A stretch of DNA of 64,000 bases from Rhodoferax sp. (GCF_030697375.1 NZ_JAUYQD010000034.1:49485-113484), one strand, 5' to 3'; shown: positions 8,956 through 17,034, counted from the first letter of the stretch. Made by a program: numbers and translations. The notes: generated from the sequence alone by a model not told the origin.

Positions 8956-8971
8956 TGTGACCCAAGTCACG
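8956..8971. promoter_or_regulatory. Crp-like palindrome TGTGACCCAAGTCACG
   Basis: GTGAC and GTCAC flank four bases in TGTGA-N6-TCAC form. The site overlaps the stop codon of the Crp/Fnr gene and sits about 60-75 bases upstream of the DUF2892 gene that it could control. Confidence 0.35.
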
Positions 8972-9638
8972 CAGGCGAAGCCATGCTGCGCAGGGCGGCG
9001 CTGTGGACGATGTGGATGTGTTCACGCCCCAGGGTGACCCAGCCCTCGCGTTCGAAGCGGCGCAGCAACCGGGTGACGATTTCGCGCACCGTGCCCAGCT
9101 CGTCGGCCAGGGCCTGGTGCGACAGGGCCAGGTCGGGGCCGCGCCCCAGCAGGGCAGCGGCCAGGCGCTGGTCCAGCTTTTGAAAGGCCACGGCGTCCAC
9201 GAGGGCGGTGAGGTCGGCCATGCGCGCGGCAAACAGGCCCAGCACTTCGTTGCGAAAGGCCGGTGTGTCCAGCCAGCGCTGGAACACATCGGGGGGAATC
9301 AGCAACAGGCGGCTGTCTTGCGTGGTGATGCCATGCGCCGAGAGCGGCTGGGTGCGAAACAGGCAGGCCGAGGACACCAGGCACAACTCACCCGCCACCA
9401 CCCGGTACAGCTCCAGCGAACGTCCGTCCGGCGAGCTGCGCGACACCTTGATTTCCCCTTCCAGCACCAGCGGAAAACCTTGGCAGGGCGCGTTTTCGTG
9501 GAATAACACGGTGCCGGCACGCACCTGCACAGGCTGGGCGGCGGGCCCCAGGCTCGCCAGCGGCGGCTGCACCTGCGCCAAGGCCGGGTAGAGGGCGGTG
9601 CCAAGGGCGTCGGGGGTGGTCATGTGCATGGGGCGCAT
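8967..9638 (-). CDS. Crp/Fnr-family transcriptional regulator
   Basis: The 223-residue protein has an N-terminal cyclic-nucleotide-binding-like barrel (AGTVLFHENAPCQGFPLVLEG) and a C-terminal winged helix with the recognition segment ALADELGTVREIVTRLLRRF. It lacks the N-terminal cysteine cluster of FNR, so an iron-sulfur oxygen sensor is unlikely; one Cys in the barrel region and the redox-flavoured DUF2892 neighbour leave thiol or other redox sensing possible. ATG 9638 is used; in-frame ATGs at 9629 and 9623 are alternatives. Its promoter region contains a copy of the dispersed repeat. Confidence 0.88.
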   Translation of the reverse strand: MRPMHMTTPDALGTALYPALAQVQPPLASLGPAAQPVQVRAGTVLFHENAPCQGFPLVLEGEIKVSRSSPDGRSLELYRVVAGELCLVSSACLFRTQPLSAHGITTQDSRLLLIPPDVFQRWLDTPAFRNEVLGLFAARMADLTALVDAVAFQKLDQRLAAALLGRGPDLALSHQALADELGTVREIVTRLLRRFEREGWVTLGREHIHIVHSAALRSMASPA

Positions 9639-9642
9639 TTCT

Positions 9643-9710
9643 TAAGTAAAAATGGGCTATAGCCCTTATGGAATGTGCGTGAGAAGCTATTAAAATGATA
9701 GCAAAAGTGC
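9643..9710 (+). repeat. Dispersed repeat copy b
   Basis: The intergenic element contains GGGCTATAGCCCTTATGG, then GAGAAGCTATTAAAATGATA and GCAAAAG. It shares its layout with five other copies in this window and fills nearly the whole gap between cueR and the Crp/Fnr gene. Confidence 0.6.
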
Positions 9711-9711
9711 G

Positions 9712-10170
9712 CTAGCAGCAGTGGCCCGCCAGGTCGTCCAGGATAGGGCAGTCGGGCCGCTCATCGCCGTGGCAATGCTCCAGCAGATGGGTCAGGGTGC
9801 GCTGCATGGCTTGCATGGCCTCGATGCGCTGGGTCAGCGCGCCCACATGGCTTTGCGCAATGCGTTTGACGCTGGCGCTGGCGCGGCTGCGGTTGTGCCA
9901 CAGGCCCACCAGCTCGGCAATCTCGGCCATGGAAAAGCCCAATTCGCGCCCGCGCTTGATGAACTGCAGGGTGCGCACATCGGCCTGGGTGTACTGGCGG
10001 TAGCCGCTGTCGGTGCGCGCCACGCTCTGCAGCAGGCCCAGCGACTCGTAGTGCCGCACCATCTTGGCCGACACCTGGGACAGGCGCGCGGCGGTGCCAA
10101 TGGCCACCGGCCACGCGGTGTTGTCCTCCACCCGGGTGAGCGCCGGGTGGGGCGTGGCGTGGGGGTTCAT
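9712..10170 (-). CDS. cueR: Cu(I)-responsive MerR-family regulator CueR
   Basis: A MerR winged helix (IGTAARLSQVSAKMVRHYES) is followed by a dimerisation helix and a C-terminal metal loop, CHGDERPDCPILDDLAGHCC, whose two cysteines match the Cu(I) pair of CueR. The first Met of MNPHATPHPALTR lies at 10170, overlapping the copZ stop by four bases (ATGA), so the two are translationally coupled. The protein should activate copZ-cueR and copA from the 19-base-spacer promoters annotated here, by distorting DNA when Cu(I) or Ag(I) is bound. Length is 152 residues; E. coli CueR is about 135, and the N-terminus has an extension of about 20 residues. Confidence 0.9.
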   Translation of the reverse strand: MNPHATPHPALTRVEDNTAWPVAIGTAARLSQVSAKMVRHYESLGLLQSVARTDSGYRQYTQADVRTLQFIKRGRELGFSMAEIAELVGLWHNRSRASASVKRIAQSHVGALTQRIEAMQAMQRTLTHLLEHCHGDERPDCPILDDLAGHCC

Positions 10171-10364
10171 GCCGCGACGGCGTAGCCTTCTTCGGCGATG
10201 GCCTGGGCCAGCACCTCGCGCGGCTGCTCGGACTGCACCTCCACCTGGTTGGCGGCGCGGTCGATGCGGACTTCGGCCTGGGGGTCGGCCTGTTTGACGG
10301 CGCGGGTCACCGCTTTTTCGCAGTGGCCGCAGGTCATGCCGGTGACGGTAAAGGTTTGGTTCAT
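10167..10364 (-). CDS. copZ: Copper chaperone, heavy-metal-associated domain
   Basis: The protein is a single 65-residue HMA domain with the metal motif GMTCGHC at residues 9-15. Such chaperones bind one Cu(I) between the two cysteines and pass it to the N-terminal domain of the CopA ATPase. The gene precedes cueR on the same transcript and starts about 54 bases from the CueR-type promoter at 10418-10448. The partner ATPase is encoded 1.6 kb away on the other strand, separated by the Fic-like gene. Confidence 0.93.
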   Translation of the reverse strand: MNQTFTVTGMTCGHCEKAVTRAVKQADPQAEVRIDRAANQVEVQSEQPREVLAQAIAEEGYAVAA

Positions 10365-10417
10365 GGGTTTGCTCCTGGAATGTGCCCGCTGTGGGGCAAT
10401 GGGTGGATGGACAGCAG

Positions 10418-10448
10418 AGTCTGAACCTTACCACCATGGCAAGGTCAA
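10418..10448 (-). promoter_or_regulatory. CueR operator/promoter of copZ-cueR
   Basis: On the minus strand TTGACC (10443-10448) is the -35 element. CAGACT (10418-10423) is a weak -10 element exactly 19 bases away. Between them lies a 21-bp imperfect palindrome (10425-10445) with ACCTT/AAGGT ends. The 19-base spacer is the hallmark of MerR-activated promoters. Confidence 0.75.
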
Positions 10449-10459
10449 GCCCAGATATG

Positions 10460-10522
10460 TGTCGCTATTTGTCGCGATTTGTTATTGTGCGCCACTTTAA
10501 TTGGCGCAATAATGGCGCAATT
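10460..10522. promoter_or_regulatory. Repeat-rich control region before the Fic-like gene
   Basis: GTCGCTATTT and GTCGCGATTT are adjacent direct repeats. They are followed by TTATTGTGCGCCA, TTGGCGCAATAA and ATGGCGCAATT, three related half-sites with the first inverted against the others. The arrangement fits an operator cluster for the winged-helix domain of the Fic-like protein. Confidence 0.4.
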
Positions 10523-10540
10523 CCCCGTTTGCGCGTCACC

Positions 10541-11950
10541 ATGCCCAAATTAACCCCACCTCAAGACCTTGATCGCCTTGTCCAGTTAGTGGCCCAGCAC
10601 CCCGAGGGCGTGGGGGTAGAGTTGCTCACGGCTGCCATGGGAGGCATGCCCCGGCGCACGCTGCAGCGCCGCTTGGCTGTATTGGTGCAAGCCCGGCGAC
10701 TGGACTTGGTGGGGCTGGGTCGTGCCGCGTGCTACGTGGTGCCAAGCGCGCCGCCGGTGTCCTCGTCAACGCCCGCATTGCTGCCACTGTCGGTGCAAGA
10801 GCCCGGCGCAGATTACCCTACCGAGGCCTATGTGCCTACCTCACCCGAGGGCGAGGCCATCAAAGCCTATGTGCGCCAGCCGCGCCACCTGCGCAAACCC
10901 GTGGGTTACCAGCTGCAATTTTTGGAGGCGTACCAGCCCAACGTCACCGCCTACTTGCCGACCAAGTTGCGCGCCCAGTTGCATGTCTTGGGCCAGTCGC
11001 CCGCCGCGCAAACCCCGGCGGGCACGTTTGCGCGCGATATTCTGAACCGCTTGCTGATTGATTTGTCGTGGGCCTCGTCGCGCCTGGAAGGCAATACCTA
11101 CAGCCGTCTGGACACCGAGCGTCTGATCGCCCAGGGCCAGGTGGCCGACGGCAAGAATGCGCTGGAAACCCAGATGATCCTCAACCACAAAGAGGCCATC
11201 GAATACCTGGTGCACGATGCCGAGCGCGCCAGCCTCACGCCAGACACCCTGTTGGCGCTGCATGCCTTCCTGTCGGATGGCCTGATGGCCGACCCCATGG
11301 CGGAGGGGCGCTTGCGCCAGTGCGCGGTGGAGATTGGCGGCAGCGTGTACCTGCCCCTGTCGTTGCCGCAAGGCGTTCAAGACGTGTTTGGCATCGTGGT
11401 GCAGATGGCGACCGAGATTGAAGACCCGTTCGAGCAGGCCTTCTTTTTGATGGTGCACTTGCCCTACCTGCAGCCGTTTGAGGACGTGAACAAACGCGTC
11501 TCGCGGCTGGCTGCCAACATTCCTTTCATCCGCCACAACCTGTGCCCCTTGTCTTTTATCGACGTGCCACAGCAAGCCTACGTGGACGCCATGCTGGGGG
11601 TGTATGAACTCAACCGTGTGGAGCTGCTGCGCGATGTGTTTGTGTGGGCCTACGCACGCTCCTGCCAGCAGTACGTGGCGGTTCGGCAAAACCTGGTGCA
11701 GCCGGATATGTTTCGCCTGCGTTACCGGCGTGAGCTGGGAGCCATCGTGGCGGCGGTGGTGCGCCATCTGGAGCCGGCGACGCAGGCGGCGGTGCGTGCG
11801 CGCATGCCTGCGACGGTGCAGGCCGATGACCAGGCGCACTTTGTGGCCTTGGCGCTGGCGGAGTTCAGGGCGCTGCATGCGGGAAAGGCGGTGCGGTTTG
11901 GGTTGCGGCCGCTGGAGGTGGAGGCGTGGCTGGAAAAAACTCAGCGTTGA
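10541..11950 (+). CDS. Fic-family protein with N-terminal winged helix and degenerate active site
   Basis: Residues of about 1-65 (LDRLVQLVAQHPEGVGVELL through RRTLQRRLAVLVQARRLDL) look like a winged helix. A Fic fold follows: the inhibitory motif SSRLEGN near residue 180 fits (S/T)xxxE(G/N), and the catalytic loop near residue 310 reads LQPFEDVNKRVSR. Canonical Fic enzymes have HPFxxGNGR; here the catalytic His is Gln and both loop glycines are replaced, so AMPylation by the usual mechanism is doubtful. I recall this PFEDVNKR form from other proteobacterial Fic-family proteins, so it is probably a family trait rather than decay. ATG 10541 is chosen because the upstream extension runs through the copper operator. 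The gene sits between the two halves of the copper module. Confidence 0.8.
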   Translation: MPKLTPPQDLDRLVQLVAQHPEGVGVELLTAAMGGMPRRTLQRRLAVLVQARRLDLVGLGRAACYVVPSAPPVSSSTPALLPLSVQEPGADYPTEAYVPTSPEGEAIKAYVRQPRHLRKPVGYQLQFLEAYQPNVTAYLPTKLRAQLHVLGQSPAAQTPAGTFARDILNRLLIDLSWASSRLEGNTYSRLDTERLIAQGQVADGKNALETQMILNHKEAIEYLVHDAERASLTPDTLLALHAFLSDGLMADPMAEGRLRQCAVEIGGSVYLPLSLPQGVQDVFGIVVQMATEIEDPFEQAFFLMVHLPYLQPFEDVNKRVSRLAANIPFIRHNLCPLSFIDVPQQAYVDAMLGVYELNRVELLRDVFVWAYARSCQQYVAVRQNLVQPDMFRLRYRRELGAIVAAVVRHLEPATQAAVRARMPATVQADDQAHFVALALAEFRALHAGKAVRFGLRPLEVEAWLEKTQR

Positions 11951-11970
11951 GGTGGGAGCGCACTCCCGGC

Positions 11971-12001
11971 TTGACCTTCCCACCATGGGAAGGAATACGA
12001 T
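11971..12001 (+). promoter_or_regulatory. CueR operator/promoter of copA
   Basis: TTGACC (11971-11976) and TACGAT (11996-12001) are separated by 19 bases. The palindrome ACCTTCC-N7-GGAAGGA (11974-11994) lies between them. This is a textbook MerR/CueR promoter. The -10 element ends only six bases before the copA ATG. Confidence 0.85.
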
Positions 12002-12007
12002 AACCTT

Positions 12008-14338
12008 ATGACTACTCCAACCATCACCTTGCCCGCCCCCGCTTCGCTCGACATCGGTGTCGGCGGCATGACCTGCGCCTCTTGTGTGGCGCGGGTGGAA
12101 AAAGCCCTGAAAAAAGTGCCCGGCGTGCAGGACGCCACGGTGAATCTGGCCACCGAGTCGGCGCGCATCGTGTTCGCCCCCGCCGAGCAGATGGACGCCC
12201 GTTTACGCCGTGCGGTGCGCGACGCCGGCTACGAACCCCGCGCCGCCGACGCGGTGATGGACGCCACGGAGCTGTCCCCTTGGGCCGGTTTTGGGCCGGT
12301 GGCCCTGGGGCTGGCCTTGTCCACCCCGCTGGTGGTGCCCATGGTGGGCGACCTGCTGGGCCAGCACTGGATGCTGTCGGCGTTCTGGCAGTTTGTGCTG
12401 GCCACGCCGGTGCAGTTCATCCTGGGGGCGCACTTTTACACCGGGGGCTGGCATGCCCTGAAGGCGCGCACCGGCAATATGGACTTGCTGGTGTCCATCG
12501 GCACCACGGCGGGCTGGGCGCTGTCCATGTGGCTGTGGCTCACGGCCGAGCCCGGGGCCATGGTGCACCTGTACTTTGAAGGCTCGGCGCTGGTGATCAC
12601 GCTGGTGATGCTGGGCAAGTGGCTGGAGGCCCGCGCCAAGCGCCAGACCACCGCCGCCATCCGCGCCCTGCATGCCTTGCGCCCGGAGGTGGCGCACCTG
12701 ATCGGGCTCGACGGCGAAGTGGACGTGCCGGTGGCAGAGGTGCTGGTGGGCGACCGGCTGGTGGTCAAGCCCGGCGAGCGTTTTCCGGTGGACGGGCTGC
12801 TGCTGGAGGGCACGACGCAGGTGGACGAATCCATGCTCACCGGCGAGCCGCTGCCGGTGGAGAAAACCCCGGCGCAGAATCCGGCGCCCGGGGCCGCACC
12901 CGATTTGGCGGCCCTGCTCACGGGTGGCTCCATCAACGGCGAAGGCCGGGTGGTGATGCAGGTGCGCGCCGTGGGGGTGGACACCGTGCTGTCGCGCATC
13001 ATCCGGCTGGTGGAAGACGCGCAGGCCGCCAAAGCGCCCCTGCAGCGCATGGTGGACCAGGTGAGTGCGGTGTTTGTGCCGGTGGTGCTGGTCATTGCGC
13101 TGCTGACCCTGCTGGGCTGGTGGCTGAGCGGCCACGCGTTTGCCCAGTCGCTGATTTACGCGGTGGCGGTGCTGGTGATCGCCTGCCCCTGCGCGCTGGG
13201 GCTGGCCACGCCGGTGGCCATCATGGCGGGCACCGGCGTGGCGGCGCAGCACGGCATTTTGATCAAGGACGCCCAGGCGCTGGAACTGGCGCACAAAGTC
13301 GATGTGGTCGCTTTTGACAAAACCGGCACCCTGACCGTGGGGCGGCCGCAATTGACGGCGCTGTTGCCTGCGGTGGCGAATGCCGCTGCCACGACTCCTG
13401 CGGCGGTGGTGTGGATGGACGCCGACACACTGCTGCAGACTGCCGCCAGCCTGCAAAGCGGCAGCGAACACCCGCTGGCGCACGCCGTGGTGCGAGCCGC
13501 GCAAGCCAAAGGGCTGCCCATCACCGCACCGGACAATGTGCGCGCCGTGCCCGGCCGGGGCACCGAAGGCGAGGTGGCGGGGCGCAGCTTTGTGATCGGC
13601 AGCCTGCGCTGGATGGACGAACTCGGCGTCGATACCTCGGCCCTGGCCGCCGAGGCCGCCGCTTTGCAGGCGCAGGGTGCCACGGTGTCGGCGATGGCAG
13701 AGCGCAGGACCTCCGGCCCGGGTGCCGCTGCGCCCTCCCAAGACAAGGAGGTCTCCTATGTCTTGTGCGCTTTGCTGGCCTTTGGCGATGAACCCAAACC
13801 CGGCGCCAAGGAGGCGCTGGCGGCCCTGCGCGCGCGCGGCATCAAAACCGTGATGATCTCCGGCGACAACCAAGGCGCCGCCGAAGCCATGGCCCGCCGC
13901 CTGGGCCTGCGCCCGGAAGAGGGCGAAGTCATGGCCGAGGTGCTGCCCGGCGACAAGGCGGCGAAAGTGATGGCGTTGAAGGAGGGCGGGCACACCGTGG
14001 CCATGGTCGGTGACGGCGTCAATGATGCCCCCGCACTGGCCGCCGCCGATGTCGGCATGGCCATGGGCAACGGCACCGATGTGGCCATGCACGCGGCGGG
14101 CATCACCCTGATGCGCGGCGACCCGCTGCTGGTGGCCGCCGCGCTGGACATCTCGGGCCGCACGGTGGCCAAAATCCGGCAAAACCTGTTCTGGGCCTTT
14201 GCCTACAACGTGGCCGGCATCCCGCTGGCCGCGCTGGGCTTTTTGAACCCCGTGGTGGCCGGCGCGGCCATGGCCATGAGCTCGGTCAGTGTGATGAGCA
14301 ATGCGCTGCTGCTCAAACGTTGGAAGCCGGGAAAGTGA
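12008..14338 (+). CDS. copA: Cu(I)-exporting P1B-type ATPase
   Basis: One N-terminal HMA domain (GMTCASC, Cys23 and Cys26) precedes eight predicted membrane helices. Also present are the TGE actuator loop ([11 protein letters not shown]), the transmembrane CPC metal site in [12 protein letters not shown] near residue 391, the phosphorylation motif DKTGTLT near 436, a histidine-proline pair ([10 protein letters not shown]) and [11 protein letters not shown]. The enzyme couples ATP hydrolysis to Cu(I) export across the inner membrane, receiving copper from CopZ. Length of 776 residues is normal for single-HMA CopA. A CueR promoter lies directly upstream and predicts a transcript starting at or within a base or two of the ATG. 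Confidence 0.96.
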   Translation: MTTPTITLPAPASLDIGVGGMTCASCVARVEKALKKVPGVQDATVNLATESARIVFAPAEQMDARLRRAVRDAGYEPRAADAVMDATELSPWAGFGPVALGLALSTPLVVPMVGDLLGQHWMLSAFWQFVLATPVQFILGAHFYTGGWHALKARTGNMDLLVSIGTTAGWALSMWLWLTAEPGAMVHLYFEGSALVITLVMLGKWLEARAKRQTTAAIRALHALRPEVAHLIGLDGEVDVPVAEVLVGDRLVVKPGERFPVDGLLLEGTTQVDESMLTGEPLPVEKTPAQNPAPGAAPDLAALLTGGSINGEGRVVMQVRAVGVDTVLSRIIRLVEDAQAAKAPLQRMVDQVSAVFVPVVLVIALLTLLGWWLSGHAFAQSLIYAVAVLVIACPCALGLATPVAIMAGTGVAAQHGILIKDAQALELAHKVDVVAFDKTGTLTVGRPQLTALLPAVANAAATTPAAVVWMDADTLLQTAASLQSGSEHPLAHAVVRAAQAKGLPITAPDNVRAVPGRGTEGEVAGRSFVIGSLRWMDELGVDTSALAAEAAALQAQGATVSAMAERRTSGPGAAAPSQDKEVSYVLCALLAFGDEPKPGAKEALAALRARGIKTVMISGDNQGAAEAMARRLGLRPEEGEVMAEVLPGDKAAKVMALKEGGHTVAMVGDGVNDAPALAAADVGMAMGNGTDVAMHAAGITLMRGDPLLVAAALDISGRTVAKIRQNLFWAFAYNVAGIPLAALGFLNPVVAGAAMAMSSVSVMSNALLLKRWKPGK

Positions 14339-14382
14339 TGAGGTGAATCGGGTTGTAGACCACGTGGAGCGTGTGCAGACGG

Positions 14383-15285
14383 CTAGGCCATCTGCGCCAG
14401 CCAGTCGGCCCAGTAGTCGATGCAGGCGCGTATTTTGGGCAGGCGGTGGCGCTCTGGCAGCATCATGGCGTAGATGGGGACGCGGGGGTTGTCAAAGTGG
14501 TCTTGCAGCAGCGGCACCAGGGCGCCGGTGGCGACCAGCGGGCGCGCCAGCAGGTCCATCAGACGCCCAATGCCGACGCCCTGCTGCACCAGGGTCAGCG
14601 TGACGGCCGTGTTGTCGGTCCGGGTCTGCCCGCGCACCACCAGGTTGCCGCCCTTGCCGTGCGGTCCGGCCTTCAGGGCCCATTGGTTGAGGGCAGGATT
14701 GGCGCTGTTGGCGATCAAATGGTGGTGCTGCAGATCGTCTGGATGCTGCGGTGTGCCACAGCGGGCCAGGTAGGCCGGTGCCGCGTACAGGGAGCGGCTG
14801 AAGTCGCCGATCCGGCGCGCCACCAGGGTCTCGCTTTGGGGTGAACCGGTGCGGATGGCGATGTCGATGCCTTCGCGCGCCATGTCCGCCATGCGGTCGT
14901 CGGCGGCGATGTCGATATGCAGCTGGGGGTGCTGGCGGTACAGCCCGTTCAGGCTGGGGGCAATCACCATCTGCGCCAGCACCGGGCTCATGCTCACGCG
15001 CACCCAGCCGCTGGGGCCGGCCAGCTTGCCGGTCAGCTCGCCGCTGAGTTCGGCCGTGGTGTCCAGCAAACGCCGTCCGTAGGCCAGAAAGGTGTCGCCC
15101 TCATCGGTCAGGCTCAGGCCGTGGGTGCTGCGGTGCAACAGGCGCACGCCGCAGGCTGCCTCCAAGCGCGCCAGCGAACGGGTGACCTGGCTGACCGGCA
15201 CATCGCGCTCGCGGGCGGCAGCCGAGAGGGTGCCGAGTTCGGCAATGCGGGTGAACAGGGCGACGTCATCGAGTTGGAGTTGCAT
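14383..15285 (-). CDS. LysR-family transcriptional regulator
   Basis: The 300-residue protein has an N-terminal helix-turn-helix (FTRIAELGTLSAAARERDVP, then SQVTRSLARLE) and a C-terminal LysR substrate-binding domain. It is transcribed divergently from a small gene and a tautomerase gene, with 117 bases between, so it probably regulates them and itself through the palindrome at 15304-15322. The inducer is unknown. It is convergent with copA. Confidence 0.9.
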   Translation of the reverse strand: MQLQLDDVALFTRIAELGTLSAAARERDVPVSQVTRSLARLEAACGVRLLHRSTHGLSLTDEGDTFLAYGRRLLDTTAELSGELTGKLAGPSGWVRVSMSPVLAQMVIAPSLNGLYRQHPQLHIDIAADDRMADMAREGIDIAIRTGSPQSETLVARRIGDFSRSLYAAPAYLARCGTPQHPDDLQHHHLIANSANPALNQWALKAGPHGKGGNLVVRGQTRTDNTAVTLTLVQQGVGIGRLMDLLARPLVATGALVPLLQDHFDNPRVPIYAMMLPERHRLPKIRACIDYWADWLAQMA

Positions 15286-15303
15286 GGGGGCATTGTGGTT
15301 TTG

Positions 15304-15322
15304 TTTTGCATTAAATGCAAAA
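15304..15322. promoter_or_regulatory. Probable LysR operator
   Basis: TTTTGCATTAAATGCAAAA is an AT-rich palindrome with 8-base arms and a 3-base centre. It contains the T-N11-A pattern of LysR boxes and lies in the divergent promoter region between the LysR gene and the tautomerase operon. Confidence 0.6.
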
Positions 15323-15402
15323 CCAATGTGAAATTTTGGCTATTTCCGTTTTGTTGTCATGCAAATAAAGTGGGTTCCATCACCCACCCACCGGAGAAAA
15401 CC

Positions 15403-15624
15403 ATGTTTGTTGACCATTCCGATCCCGCCACCCAAGCCCGTTTGCTCGACCAGGCCAAGGCCGAAGCCATTCACCTGCGCCGGGAGGCGGTAGACGATTT
15501 CTGGCGCGGTGCCGACGCGGTATGGCAGCACAGCCTGCGCAGTGGCCAGGCCCTGGCCGAGCGCAGCGCGGCGCGCCTGAAGTCCAGTCTGGCGCGGCAT
15601 GCCCGTAGCCGCTCAGGAGTTTGA
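15403..15624 (+). CDS. Uncharacterised 73-residue protein of a LysR/tautomerase operon
   Basis: I do not recognise a domain. The sequence is hydrophilic, rich in Ala, Arg and charged residues, and probably helical (LLDQAKAEAIHLRREAVDDF). It has no signal peptide or membrane segment. A GGAG ribosome site precedes the ATG. The stop codon is two bases before the tautomerase ATG, so the two are cotranscribed and probably regulated by the divergent LysR protein. It could assist or modulate the tautomerase, but nothing in the sequence shows this. Confidence 0.65.
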   Translation: MFVDHSDPATQARLLDQAKAEAIHLRREAVDDFWRGADAVWQHSLRSGQALAERSAARLKSSLARHARSRSGV

Positions 15625-15626
15625 CC

Positions 15627-16034
15627 ATGCCGACCTTGCAACTCCAAGTCTCGCCACTGCAAAATCCTTCGCGCTACCGTTCGCTGGCGCGGGCCCTCAC
15701 CGACCTGACGGCTTTGCATCTGGGCAAGCGCCCGGAGGTCACGGCCGTGGTCATCAACGATGTGCCCGCCGCCCGCTGGTACGTGGGCAGCAGCGAGGTG
15801 CAGAGCCCGACCGCCTGCCTGGAAATCAGCATCACCCAGGGCACCAACACCGCGCAAGAGAAGGCGGCCTTCATCGCCGCCGCATTTGAGGCCTTGCAAC
15901 ACCAACTGGGAGCCGGCCGGCCGCTGGCAGAGGCCAGCTATGTCATCGTGCGGGAGGTTCCCGCCACCGACTGGGGGTATGGCGGCCAAACCCAGGCGGC
16001 GCGCAAGTTGGCCCGCCTGCCCAGCACGCAGTGA
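15627..16034 (+). CDS. 4-oxalocrotonate tautomerase superfamily protein
   Basis: The product begins MPTLQLQV. Removal of Met exposes Pro, the catalytic base of the tautomerase superfamily, and this decides the start at 15627 rather than TTG 15621. CAGGAG lies eight bases upstream. At 135 residues it is longer than classical 62-residue 4-oxalocrotonate tautomerase and closer to the fused two-repeat members such as malonate semialdehyde decarboxylase or cis-CaaD relatives. The substrate is unknown. The adjacent exported intradiol dioxygenase on the other strand hints at aromatic-compound metabolism nearby. Confidence 0.82.
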   Translation: MPTLQLQVSPLQNPSRYRSLARALTDLTALHLGKRPEVTAVVINDVPAARWYVGSSEVQSPTACLEISITQGTNTAQEKAAFIAAAFEALQHQLGAGRPLAEASYVIVREVPATDWGYGGQTQAARKLARLPSTQ

Positions 16035-16059
16035 TCAAAGGGGCGCAGGGATGGACGGG

Positions 16060-16932
16060 TCAGGCCGCAATGCCGACCGTGAGCGTCGCGGCGAAGCCGT
16101 TGGTCACGTCGCCGGTCACGGTGGGGAGTTGCGTGGCCCCGCTGGTGTCGCTGAACACGTTGTCCGTGGACAGCGCGGTGGCGGCAAAGTTCGCCACGCT
16201 GGCGCTGTAGCCGCTGGCCACGCCGTAGACCTGGTTGCAGGCCGCCGCCGGCATCGCCAGCTGCGAGGTCTTGACATCGTTGCTGCCACTGGTCGCCACC
16301 GCCAGGCTGGGGTAGACCTCGAAATGCATGTGCGGCCAGCGCCCGCTGTAGCAGCCCGGGAAGATGGTGGTGAAGCTGACTTCTCCGTTGCTGTCGGTCA
16401 CCTGCACGCCGCGCAGGTAGTTCTGGCTGGTGAAGCCGCTGGAGTACAGCGAATAGTTGCCGTCGTTCGTGCAGTGCCACAAGTAGATCGCGTAGCCGGC
16501 CAGGCTGGCGCAACTGGACGCGGTGTTCACCAGCTTCAGCGTCACGGTCAATGGCACGCCGGCGGCCGTGCCGGAGAGGCCGCCGACGCTGGAGCGGATG
16601 TCGCTGCGCACGATGTCCGACAGCGTGAGCACGTTGACCACACCGCTGCTGTTGCTGTTGGTGCCGTCACCGGGATACGGGCCCGCGGTCTCGGAAGGGA
16701 TCACCGAACAGCTGCCGCTGCTGGTGCTCGTCGACGTGCTGACGGAGGTGCTGGAGCTGGTGCCCGCGTCGTCGCCGCCACCGCCGCAAGCGACGAGCGC
16801 CATCGGCGCGGCCGAAGCCACGGCGCCGGCCGAGAGCCAGCGCAGCGCCCGGCGGCGGCCCGCCGCCTGTTGAACCATGAGGGCAAGGTCTGAGGAAAGT
16901 CCGTGGTGAGGGTGGTCGCAATGCTTATTCAT
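16060..16932 (-). CDS. Exported intradiol ring-cleavage dioxygenase-like lipoprotein
   Basis: The C-terminal two-thirds resembles the beta-sandwich of protocatechuate/catechol intradiol dioxygenases. Probable iron ligands are the Tyr in LWHCTNDGNYSLY, the Tyr in FPGCYSGRWPHMHFEVYP and the two His in HMH. The N-terminus carries RRRALRWLSAGAVAS, a twin-arginine signal, ending in LVAC, a lipobox, followed by a Gly then Ser/Thr-rich linker. The enzyme is therefore predicted to fold in the cytoplasm and be anchored outside the inner membrane, unlike the soluble catabolic enzymes. ATG 16932 is used; longer frames add no signal feature. The substrate is unknown. Confidence 0.8.
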   Translation of the reverse strand: MNKHCDHPHHGLSSDLALMVQQAAGRRRALRWLSAGAVASAAPMALVACGGGGDDAGTSSSTSVSTSTSTSSGSCSVIPSETAGPYPGDGTNSNSSGVVNVLTLSDIVRSDIRSSVGGLSGTAAGVPLTVTLKLVNTASSCASLAGYAIYLWHCTNDGNYSLYSSGFTSQNYLRGVQVTDSNGEVSFTTIFPGCYSGRWPHMHFEVYPSLAVATSGSNDVKTSQLAMPAAACNQVYGVASGYSASVANFAATALSTDNVFSDTSGATQLPTVTGDVTNGFAATLTVGIAA

Positions 16933-17034
16933 GCCACGCAGTGTCAACGCGGCCTGTGTCCTGCGTGTCGGCGTTGTGTGTCCGTCTTGACACAATCGCC
17001 CGCCGGGGCGGCCCAGAGGCGAGGCGGGTGGCGC

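Noticed and set aside
9712..10437. Longer start for cueR
   Set aside because: The extra 89 codons run through copZ and the operator in another frame; ATG 10170 overlapping the copZ stop is far better.
12203..14182. 659-codon open frame on the minus strand
   Set aside because: It is fully opposite copA, rich in His, Gln, Arg and Gly as expected from a GC-rich shadow frame, and shows no domain.
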